From the NCBI RefSeq assembly GCF_001515305.1, contig NZ_LNQV01000025.1, positions 1 to 64,000 of the forward strand: 64,000 nucleotides of DNA. The letters run 5' to 3'. The notes below the pieces were generated by a model. It was given only the letters and a program-made list of their open reading frames with translations. It did not search any database and was not told the DNA's origin. The stretch's first letter is position 1, and every line of letters begins with the position of its first letter. Origin of the DNA: Aquitalea pelogenes (GTDB lineage Bacteria; Pseudomonadota; Gammaproteobacteria; Burkholderiales; Chromobacteriaceae). Shown one piece after another: positions 43,120 through 53,731 of the stretch. The position numbers were made by a program, and so were the translations under genes.

Positions 43120-44169
43120 ATGTGGCGCTATATCCTGAAACGGCTGTTGCTGATGATTCCCACGCTGATCGGCGTGCTGGCGCTCACCTTTGCCATCATC
43201 CAGTTTGTGCCGGGCGGTCCGGTGGAGCAGATGGTGCAGCAACTGAGCCATGGTGGTGTGGCCGGTGAAACCACGGCCACCAGCAGCGTGTTCAAGAGTC
43301 GTGGTGGCTTGCAGCCGGAAGAGTTGCATGCACTGCAAAAGCTGTATGGCTTTGATCAGCCGCCCTTGCAGCGTTTCGGCCACATGCTGGCCGGTTTTGC
43401 TCGTTTCGATCTGGGCGAGAGCTTTTTCCATCACCAGTCGGTGGCGCAGCTGATTCTGTCCAAGCTGCCGGTGTCGATGAGCATCGGCCTGTGGACCTTC
43501 TTCATCACCTATCTGCTGTGCATTCCGCTGGGCATTGCCAAGGCGGTGCGTGACGGCAGCCTGTTCGATCTGGCCAGCAGCACCGTCATCCTGCTGGGTT
43601 ATGCCATTCCGGGCTTCGTGTTGGGGGTGGCCCTGCTGGTGTTGTTTGGCGGTGGCAGCTTCTGGCAGCTGTTTCCGCTGCGCGGGCTGGTGAGCGACAA
43701 CTGGGACAGCCTGAGCCTTATCGACAAGGTGCTGGATTATCTGTGGCACATCGTGTTGCCGGTGACGGCCTCGGTGGTGGGCAATCTGGCGGTGATGACC
43801 ATGCTCACCAAGAATGTGTTTCTGGAGGAAATCCGCCGTCAGTATGTGTACACCGCGCGCGCCAAGGGCTTGTCGGAGCGGGCCATCCTGTACCGCCATG
43901 TGTTCCGCAATGCGCTGATTCCGCTGATTACCGGTTTCCCGGCCGCCTTCATCGGTGCTTTTTTCACTGGCAGCCTGCTGATTGAAACCCTGTTTTCGCT
44001 GGACGGACTGGGTCTGTTGTCCTACGAGTCCGTGATGCGGCGCGATTACCCGGTGGTGATGGGCAGCCTGTATGTGTTCACCCTGCTGGGGCTGGTGGCC
44101 AAGCTCTTGTCCGATCTGAGCTATGTGCTGGTGGACCCGCGCGTCAGTTTTGACGGAGGGGAGCGATGA
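43120..44169 (+). CDS. yejB: Peptide ABC transporter permease YejB
   Basis: 349-residue permease (MWRYILKRLLLMIPTLIGVLALTFAIIQFVPGGPVEQ), longer than DppB-type permeases because of the extra loop after helix 1, as usual for YejB. The EAA loop region is ARAKGLSERAILYRHVFRNALIPL. Start 43120 lies just after yejA; its stop overlaps yejE (ATGA). Confidence 0.93.
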   Translation: MWRYILKRLLLMIPTLIGVLALTFAIIQFVPGGPVEQMVQQLSHGGVAGETTATSSVFKSRGGLQPEELHALQKLYGFDQPPLQRFGHMLAGFARFDLGESFFHHQSVAQLILSKLPVSMSIGLWTFFITYLLCIPLGIAKAVRDGSLFDLASSTVILLGYAIPGFVLGVALLVLFGGGSFWQLFPLRGLVSDNWDSLSLIDKVLDYLWHIVLPVTASVVGNLAVMTMLTKNVFLEEIRRQYVYTARAKGLSERAILYRHVFRNALIPLITGFPAAFIGAFFTGSLLIETLFSLDGLGLLSYESVMRRDYPVVMGSLYVFTLLGLVAKLLSDLSYVLVDPRVSFDGGER

Positions 44170-45197
44170 GCCACGCACCCAGCCTGACACCGACCCAGCG
44201 CGCCTGGCGACGTTTTTGCCAGCATAAGCGCGGCTTTTACAGCCTGTGGTTGTTCTTGCTGTTTTTTGTCCTGTCGCTGGGGGCGGAGCTGCTGTCCAAC
44301 GACCGGCCGCTGGTGGTGCGTTATCACGACCAGCTGTATTTCCCGGTGCTGTTCGATTATCAGGAAACCGCCTTTGGTGGCGATTTCGATACCGCAACCG
44401 ATTATCTGGACCCCTTCATCCAGGACCAGTTTGCCCGGCCGGGCAATTTCGCCATTTATGCGCCCAACCCCTACAGCTACAACACGGTGAACTACTTTGC
44501 CGACAATCCCAATCCGGCCGCGCCGTCCAACGACAATGTGCTGGGTACGGATGACCGCGGGCGTGATGTGCTGGCACGGCTGATCTACGGTTTCAGGGTG
44601 TCGGTGCTGTTTGCGCTGGCGCTTACCGTGTCCGGCACCCTGCTGGGGGTATTGTTTGGCGCACTGCAAGGCTTTTTCGGTGGCAAGTTCGACCTGCTGC
44701 TGCAGCGTGTGCTGGAAATCTGGGGCAGCCTGCCGGAACTCTATTTGCTGATTATCCTGGCGTCCTTGTTCAACCCCAGTCTGTGGCTGCTGTTGCTGTT
44801 GCTCACGCTGTTTGGCTGGATGGGCCTGGCCGATTACGTGCGGGCAGAATTCCTGCGCAACCGGCAGATGGACTACGTGCTGGCCGCGCGCGCCAGCGGG
44901 CTGAACAGCTGGCAGATCATGTGGCGACACGTGCTGCCCAACAGCCTTACACCGGTGCTGGCCTTCCTGCCATTCCGGGTGAGCGGGGCGATTCTGGCGC
45001 TCACCAGCCTGGATTTTCTCGGCCTTGGCGTGCCATCTTCCACGCCCAGCCTGGGCGAGCTGCTGGCTCAGGGCAAGGATAATCTGGATGCCTGGTGGAT
45101 TGCGCTGCCCACCTTTGTGGTGCTGACCGTCACCCTGTTATTGCTGATATTCATTGGCGAAGGCCTGCGTGCCGCGCTGGATACCCGGAAAGGCTGA
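44166..45197 (+). CDS. yejE: Peptide ABC transporter permease YejE
   Basis: 343-residue permease of the DppC type. YejE-specific extension after helix 1 (LLSNDRPLVVRYHDQLYFPVLFDYQETAFGG) and GTDDRGRDVLARLIYGFRVS are present, with the EAA loop AARASGLNSWQIMWRHVLPN. GGAGG is inside the end of yejB. Confidence 0.93.
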   Translation: MSHAPSLTPTQRAWRRFCQHKRGFYSLWLFLLFFVLSLGAELLSNDRPLVVRYHDQLYFPVLFDYQETAFGGDFDTATDYLDPFIQDQFARPGNFAIYAPNPYSYNTVNYFADNPNPAAPSNDNVLGTDDRGRDVLARLIYGFRVSVLFALALTVSGTLLGVLFGALQGFFGGKFDLLLQRVLEIWGSLPELYLLIILASLFNPSLWLLLLLLTLFGWMGLADYVRAEFLRNRQMDYVLAARASGLNSWQIMWRHVLPNSLTPVLAFLPFRVSGAILALTSLDFLGLGVPSSTPSLGELLAQGKDNLDAWWIALPTFVVLTVTLLLLIFIGEGLRAALDTRKG

Positions 45198-45198
45198 G

Positions 45199-46776
45199 AT
45201 GGAAACCCTGTTGACCGTTGCCGCGCTCAATGCCCACTTTGGCCGGCAGCAAGTCCTGTCCTCGGTCGGCTTCAGTGTGGCCGCTGGTGAAAAAGTGGCG
45301 CTGGTGGGTGAATCCGGCTCCGGCAAGACCGTCACCGCCCAGGCACTGTTGCAGCTGAACCCGGATGTGCGGCTCGCAGGCTCCATCCGCCTGGCCGGAG
45401 AAGAACTGCTGGGCGTGGGCGAGAAGCGCCTGCGGCAAATCCGTGGCCGCGACATCGCCATGATTTTTCAGGAACCCATGCATGCGCTCAACCCGCTGTT
45501 CACCATTGGCTGGCAAATTGGCGAAACCCTGACCCTGCATCTGGGACTGAATGCCCGTGAAGCGCGGGCCGAGGCCATTCGCCTGTTGCTGCGTACCGGT
45601 ATCCAGGATGCCGCCGAGAAAATCGACAGCTATCCTTTCCAGCTGTCCGGTGGTCAGCGCCAGCGCGCGATGATTGCCATGGCGCTGGCCTGCCAGCCAC
45701 GTCTGTTGATTGCCGATGAACCCACCACCGCGCTGGATGTGACGGTGCAGGCGCAAATCCTGCAATTGCTGGATGAATTGCAGCAGGAAATGGGCATGGC
45801 GGTGCTGTTCATCACCCACGACCTCAATCTGGTACGGCGCTTTGCCGACAAGGTCATCGTGATGCGTGGCGGACTGGTGGTGGAAAGCGGCAAGGTGGCG
45901 CAGGTGTTCAGCCATCCGGCCCATCCTTACACCGCCGAGCTGCTGGCCAGTCGCCCCGACAAGCTGGAGGACGATGCCGCGCCCGCAGCTGACACTCGGC
46001 CCCGGCTGCAAGCCAGCGCCATCAAGGTGAGCTATCCGGTGGCCGGTGGCTGGTTGCGCAAGCGTAATCGCGTCGTATTGCAGGATGTCTCGCTGCAGGT
46101 GCCGCCGGGGCAGACGCTGGGCATTGTCGGTGAGTCCGGCTCCGGCAAGACATCGCTGGGCCTTGCCCTGCTGCGCCTGCTGCCCTGCGAGGGGGAAATC
46201 CGGCTGGATGATCTGGCATTGCATGCCTTGCATGGCGGCAAGCTGCGCCGTGCCCGCAAGGATTTCCAGGTGGTGTTCCAGGACCCGTTTTCCTCGCTGT
46301 CGCCACGCATGACGGTGGGGCAGATCGTCGCGGAGGGCCTGGCCTTGCACCAGCCGGGCTTAAGTGCCGCGCAGGTACGCCAGCAGGTGGTCGCCACCCT
46401 GACCGAGGTTGGCCTGCATCACGAAATGATGGAACGCTATCCGCACGAGTTTTCCGGCGGGCAGCGCCAGCGCATTGCCATTGCCCGCGCGCTGATCCTC
46501 AAGCCGCGACTGATCCTGCTGGACGAGCCTACCAGTGCACTGGATGCCACCTTGCAAAAGCAGGTGCTGCAACTGTTGCGCAGCCTGCAGCGCAAGTACG
46601 GCCTGAGCTATCTGTTCATCAGTCACGACCTGGCGGTCATCCGTGCCATCGCCCATCAGGTGCTGGTGCTGCAGGCGGGCAAGGTGGTGGAGCAGGGCCC
46701 TACCGCCCGGGTATTTGCCAGCCCGCAGCAGCCCTATACCCGCCAATTGCTGGCGGCAGCCTTGCCGACGACTTGA
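45199..46776 (+). CDS. yejF: Peptide ABC transporter ATPase YejF
   Basis: 525-residue protein with two fused ABC ATPase domains, the form known for YejF. Each has Walker A GESGSGKT, signature ([15 protein letters not shown] and [15 protein letters not shown]) and Walker B ([12 protein letters not shown] and [12 protein letters not shown]). Start ATG 45199 begins directly after the yejE stop; the in-frame ATG at 45154 would lie within yejE. Confidence 0.94.
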   Translation: METLLTVAALNAHFGRQQVLSSVGFSVAAGEKVALVGESGSGKTVTAQALLQLNPDVRLAGSIRLAGEELLGVGEKRLRQIRGRDIAMIFQEPMHALNPLFTIGWQIGETLTLHLGLNAREARAEAIRLLLRTGIQDAAEKIDSYPFQLSGGQRQRAMIAMALACQPRLLIADEPTTALDVTVQAQILQLLDELQQEMGMAVLFITHDLNLVRRFADKVIVMRGGLVVESGKVAQVFSHPAHPYTAELLASRPDKLEDDAAPAADTRPRLQASAIKVSYPVAGGWLRKRNRVVLQDVSLQVPPGQTLGIVGESGSGKTSLGLALLRLLPCEGEIRLDDLALHALHGGKLRRARKDFQVVFQDPFSSLSPRMTVGQIVAEGLALHQPGLSAAQVRQQVVATLTEVGLHHEMMERYPHEFSGGQRQRIAIARALILKPRLILLDEPTSALDATLQKQVLQLLRSLQRKYGLSYLFISHDLAVIRAIAHQVLVLQAGKVVEQGPTARVFASPQQPYTRQLLAAALPTT

Positions 46777-46980
46777 AAATGGCGGGGTCCGCTCCCATTG
46801 TCAGTTGACCAGCCGGATTTTTGCACGCATTTCCTGATGTGCCGCACGCTGCGCCCGGCCGGGCGACAGTGGGCGGATTCTCCCGCTGCCGCCACCAGAC
46901 GGCGGTTGCTCCACGCTCAGTCAATTGTTACCATCAACGGCTATCGATACTGCAAACCACCCCGAATACTAGAGGAAGCC

Positions 46981-47307
46981 ATGAGCGATCTTATCCTGCA
47001 CGTAACCGACGACTCCTTTGAACAAGACGTCCTGAAGGCCGATGTGCCGGTTCTGGTCGACTACTGGGCTGAATGGTGCGGTCCTTGCAAGATGATCGCC
47101 CCCATCCTGGACGAAGTGGCCAAGGAATACGCCGGTCGCCTGAAAGTTGCCAAGCTGAACATCGACCAGAACGAACTGACCCCACCGAAATTCGGCATCC
47201 GCGGCATCCCGACCCTGATGATCTTCAAGGACGGCCAGGTTGCCGCCACCAAGGTAGGTGCACTGGCCAAGAGCCAGCTGGCCGCCTTCATTGACAGTCA
47301 CATCTAA
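46981..47307 (+). CDS. trxA: Thioredoxin 1
   Basis: 108 residues with the active site [10 protein letters not shown], cis-Pro in [14 protein letters not shown] and the usual length. Cytosolic disulfide reductase. AGAGGAAG precedes the ATG. It stands directly upstream of rho, a conserved order in many proteobacteria. Confidence 0.97.
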   Translation: MSDLILHVTDDSFEQDVLKADVPVLVDYWAEWCGPCKMIAPILDEVAKEYAGRLKVAKLNIDQNELTPPKFGIRGIPTLMIFKDGQVAATKVGALAKSQLAAFIDSHI

Positions 47308-47337
47308 AGCGTCTATCCTCAGCTGAATTTCTTCAAG

Positions 47338-47359
47338 CAGGCGGCACATCAGCCGCCTG
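47338..47359 (+). terminator. Hairpin between trxA and rho
   Basis: An 8-bp stem CAGGCGGC/GCCGCCTG with 6-base loop, followed by TCTCTTGTCT. It may end trxA transcripts or be part of the rho leader; rho is autoregulated in other bacteria. Confidence 0.45.
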
Positions 47360-47428
47360 TCTCTTGTCTGCACCCACACCTCACAAACAGCGTTCTGCTC
47401 AATCTTTACGAGTCGACCAACGGCCGCT

Positions 47429-48685
47429 ATGCATTTATCTGACCTCAAACACCTTCATGTATCCCAGCTCGTGGAAATGGCTATTTCCAACGAGATCGAG
47501 GGCGCGAACCGCCTGCGCAAACAAGACCTCATCTTTGCGCTTCTGAAAAACCAGGCCAAAAAAGGCGAAAGCATCTTCGGCGAGGGCACCCTGGAAGTGC
47601 TGCCGGACGGCTTCGGATTCTTGCGCAGCCCGGATACCTCGTATCTGGCCGGCCCGGATGACATCTACGTCAGCCCGTCGCAGATCCGCCGTTTCAATCT
47701 GCATACCGGTGACTCGATCGAAGGCGAAATCCGTACCCCCAAGGACGGCGAGCGCTATTTCGCACTGGTGAAGGTGGACAAGGTCAACGGCGAGCCGCCG
47801 GAGAATTCCAAGCACAAGATCCTGTTTGAAAACCTCACGCCGCTGTTCCCGACCGAACAGTTCAAGCTGGAGCGCGATATCCGCGCCGAGGAAAACATCA
47901 CCGGCCGCATCATCGACCTGATTTCGCCCATCGGCAAAGGCCAGCGCGCCCTGCTGGTGGCACCGCCGAAATCCGGTAAAACCGTGATGCTGCAACACAT
48001 TGCCCACGCCATCACTGCCAATCACCCGGAAGCGGTGATGATTGTGCTGCTGATTGACGAGCGTCCGGAAGAAGTGACCGAAATGCAACGCTCGGTGAAG
48101 GGCGAGGTTGTCTCCTCCACCTTCGACGAGCCGGCCACCCGCCACGTGCAGGTTGCCGAAATGGTGATCGAAAAGGCCAAGCGTCTGGTCGAGCACAAGA
48201 AGGACGTGGTCATCCTGCTGGACTCCATCACCCGTCTGGCACGCGCCTACAACACCGTGGTACCGGCTTCGGGCAAGGTGCTGACCGGTGGTGTGGATGC
48301 CAACGCCCTGCAGCGCCCCAAGCGCTTCTTCGGTGCCGCGCGTAATGTGGAAGAGGGCGGCAGCCTGACCATCATCGCCACCGCGCTGATCGATACCGGC
48401 AGCCGTATGGACGATGTGATCTACGAAGAATTCAAGGGTACCGGCAACTGCGAAATCCATCTGGAACGTCGCATGGCGGAAAAACGCATTTTCCCGGCAC
48501 TGAACATCAACCGCTCCGGCACCCGTCGTGAAGAGCTGCTGGTGCCGCAAGACCAGCTGCAACGCATCTGGGTGCTGCGCAAACTGCTGTACCCGATGGA
48601 TGACATCGAGGCGATGGAATTCCTGCAGGACAAGATCAAGGCCACCAAGTCCAACCTGGCCTTCTTCGACTCCATGCGTCGCTAA
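47429..48685 (+). CDS. rho: Transcription termination factor Rho
   Basis: 418-residue hexameric RNA helicase. The N-terminal domain [18 protein letters not shown], the RNA-binding cold-shock-like domain ([29 protein letters not shown]), P-loop APPKSGKT, Walker [17 protein letters not shown] and Q-loop/R-loop region are all conserved. Full length (E. coli 419). Confidence 0.98.
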   Translation: MHLSDLKHLHVSQLVEMAISNEIEGANRLRKQDLIFALLKNQAKKGESIFGEGTLEVLPDGFGFLRSPDTSYLAGPDDIYVSPSQIRRFNLHTGDSIEGEIRTPKDGERYFALVKVDKVNGEPPENSKHKILFENLTPLFPTEQFKLERDIRAEENITGRIIDLISPIGKGQRALLVAPPKSGKTVMLQHIAHAITANHPEAVMIVLLIDERPEEVTEMQRSVKGEVVSSTFDEPATRHVQVAEMVIEKAKRLVEHKKDVVILLDSITRLARAYNTVVPASGKVLTGGVDANALQRPKRFFGAARNVEEGGSLTIIATALIDTGSRMDDVIYEEFKGTGNCEIHLERRMAEKRIFPALNINRSGTRREELLVPQDQLQRIWVLRKLLYPMDDIEAMEFLQDKIKATKSNLAFFDSMRR

Positions 48686-48728
48686 ACCTGACGCGGTTTT
48701 CCCGCCTGGGAAATGATGAATGACCCCG

Positions 48729-48758
48729 ACGCCGGACCTGAGCAGGTCTGGCGTTTTT
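48729..48758 (+). terminator. rho terminator
   Basis: An 11-bp stem (48729-48739 with 48744-48754, one G-T pair), GAGC loop, five T. It excludes the upstream ATG at 48713 as start of the next gene. Confidence 0.88.
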
Positions 48759-48775
48759 CATGGTATTGCTTGCAG

Positions 48776-49420
48776 ATGGAATTCAGTAGCCGTTTTTTCC
48801 AGATGGAGTTGTTCTCCGCCATCGGCACCGTTGCTTTTGCCTTTTCCGGTTATCTGATCGGCGTGCGCAAGCAGCTGGATTTGCTGGGCATCGTGGTGGT
48901 GGCCCTGCTGACCGCCATCGGTGGCGGCATTTTGCGTGATGTACTGGTGGCAAGGGTGCCGCTGGTGTTCTTCAATTACAGCAGCCTCGCCATCATCGCC
49001 GCCACCCTGTTGTTGTCGGTCTTGCTGCGTTTGCACCGGCGGCAAAGCCGCACGCTGGACCGCCTGTTCATCATTGCCGATTCGCTCGGCCTGGTTGCCT
49101 TCAGCATTACCGGGGCACAGGTTGGCCTGATGTACGACCTGAACGCCTTTGGCGTGGTGTTGCTGGGTTTCATTACCGCGGTGGGTGGCGGTGTGGTGCG
49201 TGACATGATGGTGAATGACATTCCCTTCATCCTGCACAAGGATTTTTACGGCACGGTGTCCATACTGGTAGCTGGTGGCTTGTTTGTGCTGGACCAGTTG
49301 ACGTGGGTCACCAGCTGGATGTTGCAGTTGCTGTTTGTGCTTGGCCTGGCCATTCGCCTGTTTGCACACTGGAGCGAACTGGCCCTGCCCAAGATTGGCC
49401 CGCAATCAAAACAAGGATGA
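48776..49420 (+). CDS. TRIC-family (UPF0126) membrane channel protein
   Basis: 214 residues, 7 predicted membrane helices in two repeats, each with the glycine-rich element: TAIGGGILRDVL and TAVGGGVVRDMM. This is the hallmark of bacterial TRIC (YadS/YicG) proteins, reported as trimeric cation channels. Start 48776 lies after the rho terminator; no good ribosome-binding site is seen, and TTG 48770 or ATG 48803 are possible. Its stop overlaps the region of the next gene's start. Confidence 0.85.
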   Translation: MEFSSRFFQMELFSAIGTVAFAFSGYLIGVRKQLDLLGIVVVALLTAIGGGILRDVLVARVPLVFFNYSSLAIIAATLLLSVLLRLHRRQSRTLDRLFIIADSLGLVAFSITGAQVGLMYDLNAFGVVLLGFITAVGGGVVRDMMVNDIPFILHKDFYGTVSILVAGGLFVLDQLTWVTSWMLQLLFVLGLAIRLFAHWSELALPKIGPQSKQG

Positions 49421-49425
49421 CAGCC

Positions 49426-50049
49426 ATGTGGCCGGCTGAAATGGTGGAGGCCCAGGCCTGGATACGCCAGCGTCTGGCAGGGTTCGAGTTTGATGGACGT
49501 GCCGGGGACATTCCCTGGCGTGTGGCCGGGGCGAAACAGCGTCCGGCGGCGGTGCTGGTTCCCCTTGTGTGGCATGACAGCGGTCCTACCGTGTTGCTCA
49601 CGCGGCGGACGGAGTCGCTGTCCACCCATGCCGGGCAGGTGAGTTTTCCCGGCGGCAAGGTGGATGCCGAGGACAGCTCGGTGATTGCTGCGGCCTTGCG
49701 TGAAGCACAGGAGGAAATTGGCCTGGCGGCCGATGGCGTGACGGTGCTGGGTACGCTGCCGCAGTACGTCACCATTACCGATTTTGTCGTGACGCCAGTG
49801 GTGGCCATGCTGCAACCGCCCTTGCAGTTGCGACCGGAGCCGGGTGAAGTGGCGGAGGTGTTCGAGGTGCCACTGGCGCTGGCGCTGGATGGACGTCAGT
49901 ACGAGCGGCACAGCTACGAACGTGACGGCGTGCGTGGTCAGTATCTGGCCATGCAGTGGCAGCACTACACCATCTGGGGCGCTACCGCCGCCATGCTGCG
50001 CCTGCTGGCGCAGGCACTGGGCCAGCACGGTGAAGCAGGCCAGCGCTGA
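49426..50049 (+). CDS. NudL-like CoA pyrophosphatase (NUDIX)
   Basis: 207 residues. The CoA-hydrolase motif LLTRRTESLSTHAGQVSFPG precedes the NUDIX box GGKVDAEDSSVIAAALREAQEEIGL (split here: GGKVDAEDSSVIAA, then ALREAQEEIGL). Expected to cleave CoA to phosphopantetheine and 3',5'-ADP. Start 49426 is chosen for its AAGGA spacing; ATG 49417 overlapping the TRIC stop is the alternative. Confidence 0.86.
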   Translation: MWPAEMVEAQAWIRQRLAGFEFDGRAGDIPWRVAGAKQRPAAVLVPLVWHDSGPTVLLTRRTESLSTHAGQVSFPGGKVDAEDSSVIAAALREAQEEIGLAADGVTVLGTLPQYVTITDFVVTPVVAMLQPPLQLRPEPGEVAEVFEVPLALALDGRQYERHSYERDGVRGQYLAMQWQHYTIWGATAAMLRLLAQALGQHGEAGQR

Positions 50050-50070
50050 TGCTGCTGACCCGACAATCGC

Positions 50071-51975
50071 TCATTCCGGGTTGCCGTCGCTGAGCATCAG
50101 GTCGCGACCGGCCATCTTGGCCTCGTACAGCAGCTTGTCGGCACGGCTGAGCATGCCCGACGGGCTGTCTCCCGGTCGCCAGTCGGTAATGCCGCCACTG
50201 AAGGTGACTTTTTCATCGGTGAACGGGAATACCGTGCCGGCCAATACCTGCTGCACCCGCGCCATCACTTTTTCTGCATCGCGCAAGCGGGTGCAGGGGA
50301 AAATCACCAGGAATTCTTCGCCACCAATGCGGGCACACACGTCCATGCTGCGCGTGCAGTCGATCAGCGCATTGGCTACCGCCAGCAGCACATTGTCACC
50401 GGCCTGATGGCCAAAGCGGTCATTGAACTGCTTGAAATGGTCGATATCGAATACCGCCACTGACATCGGCTGGCTGTAGCGTTCGCAACGTTGCAGCTCT
50501 TCCCGCAAGGTCTGGTCGGCATGACGGCGGTTGCACAGCCGGGTGAGCGGGTCGGTGATGGCCATTTCGTTGAGCAGGCGGTTCTTTTCTTCCAGCTCGT
50601 TTTCCAGTGCCTTGCGCTGGGAAATGTCATACAGGGCTATCAGCGCGGCCGGAATCTGCTGATGTGGCATCAGTTCCACCGACACAATCGCCCAGAAACT
50701 GCTTTGGTCTTCGCGTTGCAGCTCGGTTTCCCGGTTGGCTACCGCTTCGCCATTGTGCAGCCATTCATTGACCGGCTCCAGATGCAAGGGCAGATCCAGC
50801 AGTGCGGGCTGGCCATCATGACGCAGCGGGGCAGGGGGAATCTGCAGCATGTCGCGCGCCGGGGCATTGGCACGCAGGATGCGCATGGTTTGTGTCGCGA
50901 CCAGAATCAGGGCCACCGGTGCGGTATCCAGCGTGAGCCTTGCCAGTTCCTCGCTTTCGCGGATGCGGGCGGCACTGGCGGACAATAAGCGGTTCTGCCG
51001 TATGCTGGCCAGATGACTGCGCAGCGTGATCAGGGTCAGCGCGGCGGTGAACAGCCAGGCCAGTATCGCCAGCGTTGCCTTGTCATGGTAAGCGCGGGTG
51101 AAGTCTCGCTCGGCGATGCCTACCACCACGCGGAAAGGGAAGCCTTCCATCAGGCGCGAGCTGTACAGGCGGACTTCCTGATCCAGAATCGAACTGGCAC
51201 GGAACTGCAGGTAATTGTCGTGGCGTTCCAGCACATCGGTGCTTTGCAGTTCGTTCAGCGGCTGCTCGGAATGCGCGTTCTGCGCCGGCCAGCTGGCTTG
51301 CAGCACCTGGCGCTGGTCCAGCACCAGGATTTCGCCAAAACGGCCTACCGGCAGTTTGGCAACTTCGGTCTGGAAGAAGTGACGGTCCAGAATGCCCACC
51401 ACCATGCCCACCGCCTCATCGTCCTGGTTCAGCAGCTTTTGCACCAGCACAATGCCATCCTGGCCATGATCCTGTCGGGTGGAGGTAAAGCTGCCATCCT
51501 GATTGCCATTGCGGTGATACCAGCGGCAATAGTCGGTTTTCAGCTGCGAGGCGGCATTGTTGTGCTGCGTGGAGTACAGCACGTAACAGGCGCTATCCAG
51601 GATGTCGATCTGCTTGAGTTGCGGCATCTGGCGCAGCTTGCCCTGCAGCAGCAGGTCGATGCGCTGTTCCTGTTCTGCACTGAGCATGTGTTTGTTCAGC
51701 AGCATCTGCACCAGATTGCTGTCGCTGGCGCTTTTCAGGATCAGGTTGGTTTCGCGCAGGCCGGATGACAGGCGCTCTTCCAGCAGCTGTGACAAGCCCG
51801 CGGCCTGGTTGCGCGCTTCGCTTTCCCCTTGCTGCCGCGTGCCTGCCAGGTCGAGAACGACCACCAGCAGGGTGCTGAGCAGAAAGATGGCAGCCAGCCA
51901 TTTGGCTAGTCTGCCCTTGTCGTGGAAGAGCGTGCGCAAGTGTGCGGTTCCCCTGTAATGAAATGGAGCCTGCAA
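50071..51975 (-). CDS. Membrane-bound diguanylate cyclase
   Basis: Up to 634 residues. A membrane segment (about 25-45), a large extracytoplasmic sensor (about 46-305, dCache-like), a second membrane segment (about 306-325), a PAS-like domain (about 345-465) and a C-terminal GGDEF domain (about 470-630). The active site is GGEEF, and RSMD five residues before it is a product-inhibition I-site, so c-di-GMP synthesis with feedback control is likely. No ATG fits: the frame opens with TTG 51975, and TTG near 51937 with GGGGA upstream is an alternative. Confidence 0.85.
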   Translation of the reverse strand: MQAPFHYRGTAHLRTLFHDKGRLAKWLAAIFLLSTLLVVVLDLAGTRQQGESEARNQAAGLSQLLEERLSSGLRETNLILKSASDSNLVQMLLNKHMLSAEQEQRIDLLLQGKLRQMPQLKQIDILDSACYVLYSTQHNNAASQLKTDYCRWYHRNGNQDGSFTSTRQDHGQDGIVLVQKLLNQDDEAVGMVVGILDRHFFQTEVAKLPVGRFGEILVLDQRQVLQASWPAQNAHSEQPLNELQSTDVLERHDNYLQFRASSILDQEVRLYSSRLMEGFPFRVVVGIAERDFTRAYHDKATLAILAWLFTAALTLITLRSHLASIRQNRLLSASAARIRESEELARLTLDTAPVALILVATQTMRILRANAPARDMLQIPPAPLRHDGQPALLDLPLHLEPVNEWLHNGEAVANRETELQREDQSSFWAIVSVELMPHQQIPAALIALYDISQRKALENELEEKNRLLNEMAITDPLTRLCNRRHADQTLREELQRCERYSQPMSVAVFDIDHFKQFNDRFGHQAGDNVLLAVANALIDCTRSMDVCARIGGEEFLVIFPCTRLRDAEKVMARVQQVLAGTVFPFTDEKVTFSGGITDWRPGDSPSGMLSRADKLLYEAKMAGRDLMLSDGNPE

Positions 51976-52011
51976 GCGGCAGGCTGTCTTATTTGGTATA
52001 TCCCTTAAAAC

Positions 52012-52051
52012 GACAAAAGGACAATGTCGGACTGCGGTCCGTGCATTGTCC
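52012..52051 (-). terminator. nadC terminator
   Basis: Two-part stem: GGACAATG/CATTGTCC (52019-52026 with 52044-52051) outside and CGGAC/GTCCG inside. It is followed on the minus strand by TTTTGTCGTTTT. It lies just after the nadC stop. Confidence 0.8.
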
Positions 52052-52063
52052 CTTGCAGCCGGG

Positions 52064-52906
52064 CTAGACGGCGAAGCGCATGGACAGGTCGATGGCCTGG
52101 ATGTCCTTGGTCAGCTTGCCGATGGAAATGCGGTCGACACCGGTTTCGGCAATGGCACGGACGGTGTCCATGTCCACACCGCCGGAGGCTTCCAGCAAGG
52201 CCTTGCCCGCGCTCAATTCCACCGCGCGACGCATGTCATCCAGCGACATATTGTCCAGCAGGACAAGCTTGGCACCGGCGTCCAGCGCCTGTTGCAGCTC
52301 GTCCAGGTTTTCCACTTCAATCTGCAAGGAAACGCCGGGCGGAATGATGCGGAAGGCCTGTTCCAGTGCCTGGGCAATGCCACCGGCCGCCATGATGTGG
52401 TTTTCCTTGATCAGGATGCCATCGTACAAACCGATGCGCTGATTGTCGCCCCCGCCCACGGTCACCGCGTACTTCTGCGCCAGGCGCAGGCCAGGCAAGG
52501 TCTTGCGGGTGTCCAGGATGCGGGCACGGGTACCGGCCACCACATCCACATAACGGCGGGTCTGGGTGGCAACGGCAGACAGGGTTTGCAGGAAATTCAG
52601 GGCGGAACGTTCAGCGGTAAGCAGCGCACGTGCCGGGCCGCTGATTTCGCACAGTACGGTACCGGCCGCCACCTTGCGGCCTTCGCGTACCTGCCACAGC
52701 ACGCTGCAACGCTCGTCTACCTGGCGAAAGCATTCCTCGAACCAGGCTTTGCCGCAAATCACGGCATCTTCACGCAGCAACACGGTAGCGCTGCTTTCCG
52801 CGGTCCGGTCAATCAGCTGGGCGGTCCAGTCGGCCTGACCAATATCCTCGGCCAGCGCTATGCTGACTTGTTGGGCAATAAGATGGTTGGCTGGCTGTTT
52901 GCTCAT
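52064..52906 (-). CDS. nadC: Nicotinate-nucleotide pyrophosphorylase NadC
   Basis: 280-residue quinolinate phosphoribosyltransferase of NAD synthesis. [57 protein letters not shown] and [22 protein letters not shown] are the substrate-binding elements. Start 52906 matches usual NadC ends better than 52948. No nadA or nadB nearby. Confidence 0.95.
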   Translation of the reverse strand: MSKQPANHLIAQQVSIALAEDIGQADWTAQLIDRTAESSATVLLREDAVICGKAWFEECFRQVDERCSVLWQVREGRKVAAGTVLCEISGPARALLTAERSALNFLQTLSAVATQTRRYVDVVAGTRARILDTRKTLPGLRLAQKYAVTVGGGDNQRIGLYDGILIKENHIMAAGGIAQALEQAFRIIPPGVSLQIEVENLDELQQALDAGAKLVLLDNMSLDDMRRAVELSAGKALLEASGGVDMDTVRAIAETGVDRISIGKLTKDIQAIDLSMRFAV

Positions 52907-53014
52907 GACGGAACTCAGGCGTAAAAAAGCGTTATTGTACCCAGCCATGGCCTGACTGTGGTGCTTATCGTGGTGGTGGTATCATGCGCAGCACACTGTC
53001 AGGCTGGAGAATTC

Positions 53015-53686
53015 ATGGATTTGCCTGCTGTACTGTTTCCCACCTGGCTGCTTTATGCCGCCATGGTTGCCGCCGGCATGGTGCTGGGCTTTGCCGCCAG
53101 CCGCGTTAAATGGCGCACGCTGGATGCCAGTACCAGCAATGCCTGGCTGGGCGCGGTGGTGGTTTTGCTGGGCTTGTGGCTGATGCGTGGCGGGCTCAAG
53201 CCGGGCCTGTCCTTCCACATGCTGGGAGCAACAGTGCTGACCTTGCTGATGGGCCCCTGGCTGGCCATGCTGAGCCTCGCCGTTTTGTTGCTGGCGCTGG
53301 CGGCGGGTGGCCATGGCGACTGGCTGGCGCTTGGGCTGGACTGGCTGTGCGATGCGGCGGTGCCGGTTGCGGTGACGGCAGGCCTGTTGCAGCTGGCACG
53401 CCACAAGCTGCCGGCCCAGTTGTTTGTCTATGTGTTCATCAATGCATTCATCGCAGGCGGACTCAGCCTGTTTTGCAGTGCATTGGCCGGCATGCTGCTG
53501 TTGGGCAGCCAGGCGGTCTATGCCTGGGATTATCTGCTGGAAGAAGCCTTGCCGTTTTACTTTCTGCTGTCCTGGTCCGAGGCTTTTACCACTGGGCTGA
53601 CCATGGCCGTGCTGGTGGTGTACCGCCCGCACTGGGTCAGCACTTTTGATGATGCCGCCTATCTGGGGCGGGATTCGCGCTGGTGA
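53015..53686 (+). CDS. CbiM-like ECF-type membrane protein
   Basis: 223 residues, about 6-7 membrane helices, similar to energy-coupling factor permeases of the CbiM-related group (MDLPAVLFPTWLLYAAMV at the start, FHMLGATVLTLLMGPW with a His-Met pair, INAFIAGGLSLFCSAL). These are linked to cobalt or nickel uptake, but no cbiN, cbiQ or cbiO gene is near and the typical CbiM N-terminal MHIMEG is absent. The role is uncertain. GGAG 6 bases before the ATG. Confidence 0.7.
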   Translation: MDLPAVLFPTWLLYAAMVAAGMVLGFAASRVKWRTLDASTSNAWLGAVVVLLGLWLMRGGLKPGLSFHMLGATVLTLLMGPWLAMLSLAVLLLALAAGGHGDWLALGLDWLCDAAVPVAVTAGLLQLARHKLPAQLFVYVFINAFIAGGLSLFCSALAGMLLLGSQAVYAWDYLLEEALPFYFLLSWSEAFTTGLTMAVLVVYRPHWVSTFDDAAYLGRDSRW

Positions 53687-53731
53687 TGTCGGCGTAATGC
53701 CTGAGATGTTGAGCTATTACAAGGAGTTGTC

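Noticed and set aside
48713-48775. Upstream start for the TRIC-family gene
   Set aside because: It would place the rho terminator (48729-48758) inside the coding sequence.
52907-53014. Cobalamin or metal riboswitch before the CbiM-like gene
   Set aside because: Only about 108 bases and no B12-box or NiCo-type pattern visible.
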